A stretch of DNA of 6,185 nucleotides from an uncultured Sulfuricurvum sp. (GTDB taxonomy: Bacteria > Campylobacterota > Campylobacteria > Campylobacterales > Sulfurimonadaceae), in contig NZ_CALDDG010000016.1 of assembly GCF_937936435.1 (NCBI RefSeq), forward strand, positions 1 through 6,185, written 5' to 3'. The position numbers and the translations under genes are program-made. The notes beneath the pieces are model-generated. The model was not told the DNA's origin. It worked only from the letters and a program-made list of their open reading frames with translations, and searched no databases. This document shows positions 1 to 5,938 of the stretch, piece after piece; position 1 is the stretch's first letter, and each line of letters begins with the position of its first letter.

Positions 1-1254
1 AACCACTATTTCAAACCGTATATGCGCTTGTTCGAAAACCTTCAGAACGGTATCAAACGGGCCAGAACCGGAGATTTTTCATTCCGCTTTACCACGTCGT
101 TGAAAAACGCGGGCAGCGAAGTAGCCGATCAAATGAATACCCTTTTCCAAAAGATGGAAGAGACTTTCGGCGGAATCAAACACAACCTCAATACGTTTGC
201 CTCCAGTTCCAACATCTCCTGCAGCGATCCTCTCAGTATGGCGGGGATCATTATCCAAGAACTCTCCGATGTTTATAAATTCAAGAAAACCATCGAACTC
301 GACGGCAGCAAAGATGCCATTTACGCCCGTTTCGTTTATGTCATTGCGGAAAAATTCGGTTTTAAACATTTCGCCCTATATGAAGTCGACAAAATCTCTA
401 AAGAGCGAAAACTCATCCATATTTCCGACGGCAAAAGCTTTTGTTTGCCGATCGCGGATGCCAATGCCATGGAGTGTCGTGCCTACCGTACGGCGAGTGA
501 CGTCTACTCGACCGACTTTCCGAATATTTGCAGCAACTGTGCCAATGAAATCCAGTATTCCTGTATTCCGTTTAACATCAATGATGATTTGGCACTCATC
601 CTCTCGTATTCCGCAAAAGATGCCCATACGATTGAGATGATGAATCTCTCGCTTGCAAGTATCAAAAACTATTTTGAAGCGGCAAAAGCGGTCATAGAGA
701 GCCGGACGCTAATGGATAAATTGCGAGATTCCTCTTTGCGTGACGGAGCTACACGCCTTTATAACCGCCGATTTTTGGAAGAATTCATCGATAAAAGTGC
801 CGAGCAGGCTCTGCGTTCGCACATTACCTATGCGGTGTTGATGATCGATATCGATTATTTTAAAATGGTCAACGATACTTACGGACACGATTCGGGAGAT
901 ATTGTCATCAAATCACTGGCCGAAATCTTACAAGAAAGTATCCGCAAGTCCGACCTTGCTATTCGCTACGGCGGTGAAGAGTTCGTCGTCTTGTTGCATA
1001 ATACAACGCCGGAAGGGGCTATTAACGTAGCTGAAAAAATACGTACCCGTTTTCATGAGAAAAAATTCCGCTTCGGCAACGACACGGTCGAAAAAACCCT
1101 CAGTATCGGTATCGCACACTTCCCAACCCAAGCCGACTCGATCTGGAAAGTGATCAAATTCGCCGATATCGCTTTATACGAAGGGAAACACACGGGACGC
1201 AACCGCGTCGTAGCATTCGAAGAACGGATGTTTAACGGAGGGGACGAGTTTTAA
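1..1254 (+). CDS. GGDEF diguanylate cyclase with cysteine-rich GAF-like domain (5' end outside window)
   Basis: Predicted to make cyclic di-GMP from two GTP. The frame is open from base 1, and the Met at 22 has no ribosome binding site, so the gene begins upstream. Numbering from that Met: HAMP-like linker (about 1-50), GAF-like domain (about 75-225) with cysteines 141, 152, 170, 173 and 181, then GGDEF domain (about 236-400). Catalytic features are intact: YNRR (247-250), metal-binding D276 in MIDID, guanine-contacting N284 and D293, and GGEEF (317-321). The product-inhibition site RKSD (308-311) lies five residues before GGEEF, the spacing known from PleD, so the enzyme is probably active and feedback-inhibited. 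The missing N-terminus likely carries a membrane and sensor portion, as in the convergent paralog; that is inference. The protein ends, oddly, in a literal GGDEF string. The family call is firm; the sensed signal is unknown. Confidence 0.93.
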   Translation, partial: NHYFKPYMRLFENLQNGIKRARTGDFSFRFTTSLKNAGSEVADQMNTLFQKMEETFGGIKHNLNTFASSSNISCSDPLSMAGIIIQELSDVYKFKKTIELDGSKDAIYARFVYVIAEKFGFKHFALYEVDKISKERKLIHISDGKSFCLPIADANAMECRAYRTASDVYSTDFPNICSNCANEIQYSCIPFNINDDLALILSYSAKDAHTIEMMNLSLASIKNYFEAAKAVIESRTLMDKLRDSSLRDGATRLYNRRFLEEFIDKSAEQALRSHITYAVLMIDIDYFKMVNDTYGHDSGDIVIKSLAEILQESIRKSDLAIRYGGEEFVVLLHNTTPEGAINVAEKIRTRFHEKKFRFGNDTVEKTLSIGIAHFPTQADSIWKVIKFADIALYEGKHTGRNRVVAFEERMFNGGDEF

Positions 1255-3044
1255 ATCAGCATCGTTTTCGGATCGTATTCCAAAACGATATTCCCTCCTT
1301 GATGTTTTGCCTCCAGCAACGCCCGCTTGGCAAACTCTATCCCCTCGATTACATCCGGTGTCTGTGTCGGGAATAAAGAGACGCCGATACTGACCGTTTT
1401 GAGGATAGCATAGGTATTGACTCGAATTTTCTTTTTAAACGATGCCCGGATCGCTTCCGCAACCGCTAACACCTCTTCACGTTCATAATCGTACAAAATG
1501 ACGGCGAACGTATCGCCGCTATAGCGGACGAGAATGTCCCCTTTTCGAATCGCTTCTTGAATATTTCGGGCGATCGCTTTGATCACTTCATCCCCGATTT
1601 GATGGTCGTATGAGTGATTGATCACATTAAACTGATCCATATCGATCATTAAAATTCCGTACGGGATAATCGTCCGGGTCGATTGTGCCACAATAAGTTT
1701 GGATATCTCTTCAAGATAAATCCGGTTATAAAGCTGTGTCAGTGAATCTACGCGTACGGTTTGCTGCAATTTTTTGTTGATGATCTGCAAGCGTGATGCG
1801 TTGATGTAATTGCCCAGTTGCTCAAGCGCCGAACGGATATTTCCGATAGCCCGTGCATCATATGTGACCAAAGAGATGACAATATCCAAATCGTCTACGA
1901 TCGGATAGCTGCGGCAAACGTAATGAACATCCGGATCGATCATTTTCGGACACGCAACTTCACATTGAGACGAATCGATAATACCGCTGAGACGATCGGC
2001 ACGGCATCCGCTGAGCGCATCGCACAAGAGATTCTTCTCGCTATGGATAAGATGAGTCGTTTTGTCTCTAGGATTGACTTCCAAAATATTAAAATCACTC
2101 AATGTCCAACGCGTTCGCAAAAGGGCGATAATCCGCCCGTAAACTTCCTCGATACTCTGATCCTTTTCGATAGCCGTTCGAAAATGCTCTACCTCGTACA
2201 ATTGATCGATCCCGCTTTTCAGCGTATAGAGTGGGTCACTGTTGATCTGATCGAGTTTGATGAGCGTTCCCATTTTTTTACCGCTTTCAGACAATGTCGA
2301 ATGCAGTTTCTCCATCACTGCATTCGTCCACATGGCTGCATAATAGCCATCCGCACTCTCCGACTGCTCTATTCGATAGGTATAATCTCCCCCTTCGGCT
2401 TTTTCCATCGTTACGGCAACGGCATTTAAAGTCTCTTTATACGAAACGATAAAACGCCACACCATTTTTAAAAGATAATAGGTCAGCAGAATGAAAAATA
2501 CGATTGCCGTCGATATGGCCAGTAACCCTGTCACTTTTAAATCATTAATATCGATCTCTAAAGAGACAGCCCCAAGCGTGTCCCCCGCTTTTGCATCATG
2601 ACAGCTTAAGCAGTCGATTTTTCCCTTCTCCGTTGCGACATAAGGTACCGAAATACGGTAGAGGGTATCAGAGAAGAGTTTGCCGGAAACGTCGGTAACC
2701 GTTTTTCCTTCCCGTAGAACGGCACGGTCGATATCGTCACGGCTCTCTTGCAGATAGACACCCTTTCCGTATTGACGATTTAGAGCATCGGAGCGTACTA
2801 CCCACGCATGTTTAACATTATCTAAGCTCTCGAGTTGTTTGAGAAGTTCATTCTGGTATTCGGCACTGCCGGTTATCATATGCGACGTGAGGGATTCTTG
2901 GATAATTTGTGTTGCTAGAAGGGCACGGCTTTCAGCCGATTGAAGCCCCATATATCTAAAGGTCGCGACCAAAATGGCGACAAAGAGTACCATCACTGCG
3001 ATAATACTCATGATGAAGCTAAAAAATGTCTTTTCTTTTTTCAT
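1251..3044 (-). CDS. Membrane heme-c sensor protein with cysteine-rich GAF-like domain and degenerate GGDEF domain
   Basis: Complete 597-residue sensor. Order: TM1 (about 8-30); periplasmic domain (about 31-170) with c-type heme motif CLSCH (145-149), resembling Tll0287/DUF3365-type heme sensors; TM2 (about 172-198); HAMP-like linker (about 200-255); GAF-like domain (about 285-420) with cysteines 341, 347, 361, 365 and 377; GGDEF domain (about 430-590). D467, N476 and D485 are kept, but the signature is SGDTF (509-513): Ser replaces the first Gly and Thr the second acidic residue. The RKGD inhibitory site (500-503) is intact at the PleD spacing. Low or no cyclase activity is likely, with cyclic di-GMP binding possible. 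Heme placement between the two membrane segments fits periplasmic attachment. The ATG start precedes TM1 directly; its ribosome binding site is weak. Alternative: a weakly active cyclase. Confidence 0.92.
   Translation of the reverse strand: MKKEKTFFSFIMSIIAVMVLFVAILVATFRYMGLQSAESRALLATQIIQESLTSHMITGSAEYQNELLKQLESLDNVKHAWVVRSDALNRQYGKGVYLQESRDDIDRAVLREGKTVTDVSGKLFSDTLYRISVPYVATEKGKIDCLSCHDAKAGDTLGAVSLEIDINDLKVTGLLAISTAIVFFILLTYYLLKMVWRFIVSYKETLNAVAVTMEKAEGGDYTYRIEQSESADGYYAAMWTNAVMEKLHSTLSESGKKMGTLIKLDQINSDPLYTLKSGIDQLYEVEHFRTAIEKDQSIEEVYGRIIALLRTRWTLSDFNILEVNPRDKTTHLIHSEKNLLCDALSGCRADRLSGIIDSSQCEVACPKMIDPDVHYVCRSYPIVDDLDIVISLVTYDARAIGNIRSALEQLGNYINASRLQIINKKLQQTVRVDSLTQLYNRIYLEEISKLIVAQSTRTIIPYGILMIDMDQFNVINHSYDHQIGDEVIKAIARNIQEAIRKGDILVRYSGDTFAVILYDYEREEVLAVAEAIRASFKKKIRVNTYAILKTVSIGVSLFPTQTPDVIEGIEFAKRALLEAKHQGGNIVLEYDPKTMLI
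1261..1289. repeat. Inverted repeat just past the + strand GGDEF stop
   Basis: Perfect 8-base arms ATCGTTTT (1261-1268) and AAAACGAT (1282-1289) enclose a 13-base loop. It begins seven bases after the + gene's stop and lies inside the last codons of the - strand gene. It could form a 3'-end hairpin on the + transcript, but no T-run follows, so a classical terminator is not supported. Confidence 0.4.
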
Positions 3045-3072
3045 TATTATAACTTTTTATGTAAATGGATCG

Positions 3073-3101
3073 ATTATACTGAAAAAAAGATTAGAATTGT
3101 T
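3073..3101 (-). promoter_or_regulatory. Candidate sigma-70 promoter of the heme-GGDEF gene
   Basis: On the - strand there is a perfect TATAAT (3078-3073), with a T-rich run just upstream and no good -35 box. That layout is usual for Campylobacterota housekeeping promoters. A start near 3066 would give a leader of about 22 bases. A second TATAAT (3051-3046) is too close to the ATG to drive the whole gene. Confidence 0.5.
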
Positions 3102-3103
3102 AG

Positions 3104-3138
3104 AAAAGGGGGAATTCTCCCTCCTAAGAGGAGAGAAA
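3104..3138 (-). terminator. Candidate terminator of the thiC-mrp transcript
   Basis: Nine bases after the mrp stop the - strand can form a 9-bp stem with two G-U pairs and a 5-base loop (3138-3116; core arms CTCTCC and GGAGGG). A short run of four T follows only after ten bases, so it is an imperfect intrinsic terminator. It lies upstream of the promoter candidate for the next gene. Confidence 0.35.
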
Positions 3139-3147
3139 GAAACGGTT

Positions 3148-4320
3148 TTAGTGACAACCGCAGCCGGTGCCGCAACTGCCGCTGCTGGCAGGTGCTTCTT
3201 GTTTCGGCGCGGCGGCAGTAGAACATGCCGATACGCCAGGAGGGGTATTCGGTTGAATCGCCTGATTATCGACACCCCCCTCTTCGTTGATTTTCTCAAT
3301 CGTTGCCCAAAGCGCTTCTGCCGCTTTCATATAACGCTTCGCCGTTTCAGAGGTCGGTGCATGATACGTCACCGGTTTTCCTTCGTCACCGCCGGTTCGT
3401 ACCGCCGGCTCTATCGGAATCTCGGCAAGGATACAGGTCTCGAACTGATCCGCCATCGCTTTGGATGTCCCTTTGCCGAAGATATCGTATTCGACTCCGG
3501 TATCCGGAGCGATAAATCCCGACATGTTCTCAACGACACCCGCGATCGGAATATGAAGTTTTTTGAACATATCCAAGCTCCGTCGAGAATCATCCAACGA
3601 TACCATCTGAGGAGTAGTTACGGTAACACCTGCCGTAACCGGAACGCTTTGAGCCAATGTCAACTGCGCGTCACCGGTTCCCGGAGGCATATCGATGACG
3701 AGACAATCCAGATCCGACCACATAATATCGCGTAAAAATTGCTCGATCGCTTTCATAATCATCGCTCCGCGCCAAATCAGCGACTGCCCCTCTTCCATCA
3801 ATGAACCCATCGACATCACTTCGACGCCGTAAGCTTTCAACGGAAGGACTTTGTTACCGACAACTTCCGGTTTTTGACCGTCAAGCCCCATCATACGCGG
3901 AACATTAGGACCGTAAATATCGGCATCCAAAAGTCCTACTTTTTTCCCTTGCATCGCAAGTGCGATTGCGAGATTCACGGAAGTCGTCGATTTGCCGACT
4001 CCCCCTTTTCCCGAACTTACCATAATAAAGTTTTTGACTTGAGGAGCGATATTTTTTCCTCGTGATGAACTCTCTCTCGGCATTTTCGGAGCCGTAATGT
4101 TCACGATCACTTCACCGGCACCGGCACGTTTAAGTTCATCCGTCGCTTCTACCGTGATCTGGTGCGCCACTTCAGGAGCACTGGAGGTGATATCGACGGT
4201 TACATTGACGTTTGAACCTTCTACTTTGATCTCTTTGACGAATCCGAATGTCACGATGTCTTTCGTGAAACCGGGATAGGTCACTTTGGATAGCGCTGAT
4301 TTTACAATTTCTTCAGTCAT
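3148..4320 (-). CDS. mrp: Mrp/ApbC-type iron-sulfur cluster carrier ATPase
   Basis: Cytoplasmic P-loop ATPase of the Mrp/NBP35 family that carries [4Fe-4S] clusters to target enzymes. The 390-residue product has a MIP18-like domain (about 1-80), a linker, and a ParA/MinD-like domain: deviant Walker A GKGGVGKST (104-112), LLDADIYGPNVPRM (130-143), and DMPPGTGD (210-217). The start was chosen at 4320 because AAGGAG sits eight bases upstream and the protein begins as family members do; the frame stays open to 4572, but that would overlap thiC. Oddities: where relatives carry CxxC after the ENMSGF-type segment, this one reads APDT (271-274), and the C-terminus adds a Pro/Ala linker and a tail with C383, C387, C389 and H390. 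It follows thiC by 22 bases, so the two are probably co-transcribed. The family call is firm; cluster binding through the tail is inference. Confidence 0.95.
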   Translation of the reverse strand: MTEEIVKSALSKVTYPGFTKDIVTFGFVKEIKVEGSNVNVTVDITSSAPEVAHQITVEATDELKRAGAGEVIVNITAPKMPRESSSRGKNIAPQVKNFIMVSSGKGGVGKSTTSVNLAIALAMQGKKVGLLDADIYGPNVPRMMGLDGQKPEVVGNKVLPLKAYGVEVMSMGSLMEEGQSLIWRGAMIMKAIEQFLRDIMWSDLDCLVIDMPPGTGDAQLTLAQSVPVTAGVTVTTPQMVSLDDSRRSLDMFKKLHIPIAGVVENMSGFIAPDTGVEYDIFGKGTSKAMADQFETCILAEIPIEPAVRTGGDEGKPVTYHAPTSETAKRYMKAAEALWATIEKINEEGGVDNQAIQPNTPPGVSACSTAAAPKQEAPASSGSCGTGCGCH

Positions 4321-4329
4321 AAATTTATT

Positions 4330-4335
4330 CTCCTT
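4330..4335 (-). promoter_or_regulatory. mrp ribosome binding site
   Basis: AAGGAG on the - strand, eight bases before the ATG at 4320. It decides the mrp start against the longer open frame that would run into thiC. Confidence 0.85.
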
Positions 4336-4342
4336 GTGGTTT

Positions 4343-5719
4343 TTAGCTTGCGCTTTGTGTCTTGGCTTCTTCCGCAATCCACGCGATTGATTCCGGATTG
4401 TCCATAATCTGCTGCGTGATTTTATAGCTGCAGAATTTCGGTCCGCACATCGAACAAAACTCCGCCTCTTTGAAGACATCTTGCGGCAATGTCTCGTCAT
4501 GGTATTCACGCGCACGTTCCGGATCGAGTGCCAGTTCGAACTGACGGTTCCAGTCAAACGCATACCGTGCATCGCTCATCGCATCGTCGATATCACGTGC
4601 CCCTTTGCGTCCCCGCGCAATATCTGCCGCATGCGCCGCAATTTTATAGGCGATAATCCCGGCACGAACATCTTCGGCATTCGGAAGTCCCAAATGCTCT
4701 TTCGGAGTGACATAACAGAGCATCGAGGCACCGTGCCATCCGCCGACCGCCGCACCGATCGCGGAGCTGATATGATCATACCCTGCAGCGATATCGGTTA
4801 CCAACGGCCCAAGGATGTAAAACGGCGCTTCGTGACAGTATTCACGCTGAATCTTCATATTACGCTCGATCTGATTGAGCGGAACATGCCCCGGCCCTTC
4901 GATCATGACCTGAACATTTTTTTCCCAGGCACGAAGCGTCAATTCTCCGAGCACTTTAAGCTCGCCGAGCTGTGCTTCATCCGAAGCATCCGCCAGACAT
5001 CCCGGACGAAGCGAATCGCCGAGAGAAAGGGAGACATCGTAACGGGCACAGATATCAAGAATCTCGTCGTACGCCGTGTAAAACGGGTTCTCTCGGTGGT
5101 AGTGCATCATCCATGCCGCCATCAGCGATCCGCCGCGGCTGACAATCCCCATCTTCCGTTTGGCGACTTTGGGCATCGTCTCCAGCAAAAATCCGGCGTG
5201 GATCGTGAAATAGCTCACCCCCTGCTGTGCTTGGCGTTCGAGCACTTCCAACATTTTTTCAATCGTCAGATCTTCGATTTTATTATTGACATCATGCAAA
5301 ATCTGATAAATCGGTACCGTTCCGATCGGAATTTTGGAATTGGCGATCACCGCGCGGCGGATCTCATCCAAATCACCTCCGGTTGAAAGGTCCATCGCCG
5401 TATCGGCTTTATAATGCTGAGATACCTGTATTTTTTCGATTTCGCCCTGAACATCGGATGCAATAGCGGATGAGCCGATATTCGCATTGATTTTACAGCG
5501 TGCGGCAATCCCTATCGCCATCGGTTCGAGATTGGTATGATTGATATTGGCGGGGATGATCAAACGCCCGCGAGCCACCTCCGAACGAACCAGCTCGGGA
5601 TCGAGTTCTTCTACTTTTGCGACATACGCCATCTCTTCGGTAATGATACCTTGCTTGGCATAATACATCTGAGTGCGGACGGTGTCGTTTTGTCTGTTGG
5701 CGACCCATGCGGTTCTCAT
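4343..5719 (-). CDS. thiC: Phosphomethylpyrimidine synthase ThiC
   Basis: Radical-SAM enzyme converting aminoimidazole ribotide to hydroxymethylpyrimidine phosphate, the pyrimidine half of thiamine. At 458 residues it is the short form, without the N-terminal extension of the enterobacterial enzyme. Visible signatures: IPANINHTNLEPMAIG (55-70), the GGDLDEIRRAV region (114-124), EGPGHVP (274-280) and TPKEHLGLP (338-346), whose histidines match the family's metal-site ligands. The C-terminal C-x2-C-x4-C motif (C422, C425, C430) binds the [4Fe-4S] cluster in this family. The ATG start has AAGGAG five bases upstream. It heads a probable two-gene operon with mrp and is preceded by about 220 intergenic bases, part of which forms a structured leader. 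No damage or unusual residue was seen. Confidence 0.98.
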   Translation of the reverse strand: MRTAWVANRQNDTVRTQMYYAKQGIITEEMAYVAKVEELDPELVRSEVARGRLIIPANINHTNLEPMAIGIAARCKINANIGSSAIASDVQGEIEKIQVSQHYKADTAMDLSTGGDLDEIRRAVIANSKIPIGTVPIYQILHDVNNKIEDLTIEKMLEVLERQAQQGVSYFTIHAGFLLETMPKVAKRKMGIVSRGGSLMAAWMMHYHRENPFYTAYDEILDICARYDVSLSLGDSLRPGCLADASDEAQLGELKVLGELTLRAWEKNVQVMIEGPGHVPLNQIERNMKIQREYCHEAPFYILGPLVTDIAAGYDHISSAIGAAVGGWHGASMLCYVTPKEHLGLPNAEDVRAGIIAYKIAAHAADIARGRKGARDIDDAMSDARYAFDWNRQFELALDPERAREYHDETLPQDVFKEAEFCSMCGPKFCSYKITQQIMDNPESIAWIAEEAKTQSAS

Positions 5720-5723
5720 AGTT

Positions 5724-5730
5724 ACTCCTT
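5724..5730 (-). promoter_or_regulatory. thiC ribosome binding site
   Basis: AAGGAGT on the - strand, a strong Shine-Dalgarno sequence close to the ATG at 5719. It supports that start and the short form of ThiC. Confidence 0.85.
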
Positions 5731-5736
5731 AGTAAT

Positions 5737-5747
5737 AGTTTGCAAAA
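5737..5747. repeat. Direct repeat copy 1, AGTTTGCAAAA
   Basis: Eleven-base sequence containing the palindrome TTTGCAAA. An identical copy in the same orientation lies at 5917-5927. This copy sits in the thiC leader, just upstream of its ribosome binding site. It may be an operator; function unknown. Confidence 0.5.
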
Positions 5748-5760
5748 GCTTTATTGGACT

Positions 5761-5786
5761 TATAAATAAGACCCCCTAAAAGGGTC
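5761..5786 (-). terminator. Terminator-like hairpin in the thiC leader
   Basis: On the - strand, GACCC pairs with GGGTC around a T-rich loop (5786-5770), followed directly by TTATTTATA. It lies 41 bases before the thiC ATG and after two other hairpins, so it could act as a transcription attenuator. The stem is short and the T-run is interrupted, hence modest confidence. Confidence 0.4.
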
Positions 5787-5792
5787 GTATCT

Positions 5793-5812
5793 CTTTCAAT
5801 CTAGATTAAAAG
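5793..5812 (-). other. Hairpin 2 of the thiC leader
   Basis: Arms CTTTTAAT and ATTGAAAG on the - strand pair over eight bases with one G-U pair and a four-base loop. The core AATCTAGATT is a perfect palindrome. It stands between hairpin 1 and the terminator-like hairpin. Confidence 0.4.
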
Positions 5813-5819
5813 TTTCAAG

Positions 5820-5849
5820 AGGAATTAGGAAAACACTCGGCTAATCCCC
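5820..5849 (-). other. Hairpin 1 of the thiC leader
   Basis: GGGGATTAG and CTAATTCCT on the - strand pair over nine bases (two G-U) with a 12-base loop containing CCGAG. It is the strongest stem of the leader and would lie at the very 5' end of a transcript from the candidate promoter just upstream. Confidence 0.45.
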
Positions 5850-5858
5850 TAGATATAG

Positions 5859-5864
5859 TCTATA
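5859..5864 (-). promoter_or_regulatory. Candidate -10 box for thiC-mrp
   Basis: TATAGA on the - strand, preceded by T-rich DNA (a run of eight T near 5890). A start near 5852 would place hairpin 1 at the 5' end of the RNA. TATATC at 5857-5852 is an alternative. No clear -35 box is seen. Confidence 0.3.
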
Positions 5865-5902
5865 ATTTATCGCAAACAAGATAAAAAAAAGCTTTTTAAG
5901 TG

Positions 5903-5908
5903 TATAAT
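5903..5908 (+). promoter_or_regulatory. Candidate -10 box for ispD
   Basis: Perfect TATAAT on the + strand. A start near 5915 would give a leader of about 24 bases before the TTG start codon. Another TATAAT at 5861-5866 overlaps the thiC promoter candidate on the other strand and may serve as a second start. Confidence 0.45.
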
Positions 5909-5916
5909 TTCGTAAC

Positions 5917-5927
5917 AGTTTGCAAAA
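5917..5927. repeat. Direct repeat copy 2, AGTTTGCAAAA
   Basis: Identical to 5737-5747, with copy starts 180 bases apart. This copy lies between the ispD promoter candidate and the ispD ribosome binding site. GCAAAC at 5872-5877 also matches the second half of the shared palindrome TTTGCAAA. Confidence 0.5.
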
Positions 5928-5928
5928 T

Positions 5929-5932
5929 AGGA
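5929..5932 (+). promoter_or_regulatory. ispD ribosome binding site
   Basis: AGGA, six bases before the TTG at 5939. It supports a TTG start, since no ATG or GTG lies in frame close to the conserved N-terminus. Confidence 0.55.
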
Positions 5933-5938
5933 TACATT

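Noticed and set aside
1818..2429. A 203-codon open frame on the + strand opposite the heme-GGDEF gene
   Set aside because: Antisense shadow with no domain signature; the - strand frame has clear family motifs throughout.
3046..3051. TATAAT directly before the heme-GGDEF ATG as a promoter
   Set aside because: Transcription would begin inside the coding sequence; the TATAAT at 3073-3078 gives a sensible leader.
2974..3735. A 253-codon open frame on the + strand across the mrp 3' end
   Set aside because: It is Arg-rich and low in recognisable structure, antisense to conserved mrp, and spans the likely promoter and terminator region.
4321..4572. Upstream extension of the mrp frame to give a 474-residue protein
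   Set aside because: The extra 84 residues overlap thiC coding sequence, look basic and non-homologous, and the strong ribosome binding site at 4330-4335 fits the start at 4320.
4481..5386. A 301-codon open frame on the + strand opposite thiC
   Set aside because: It lies wholly antisense to a clearly conserved gene, and its translation shows no recognisable domain.
5761..5852. Classical TPP riboswitch upstream of thiC
   Set aside because: The CUGAGA and the P4/P5 consensus segments are not present as expected, so I annotate hairpins only and leave a covariance search to decide.
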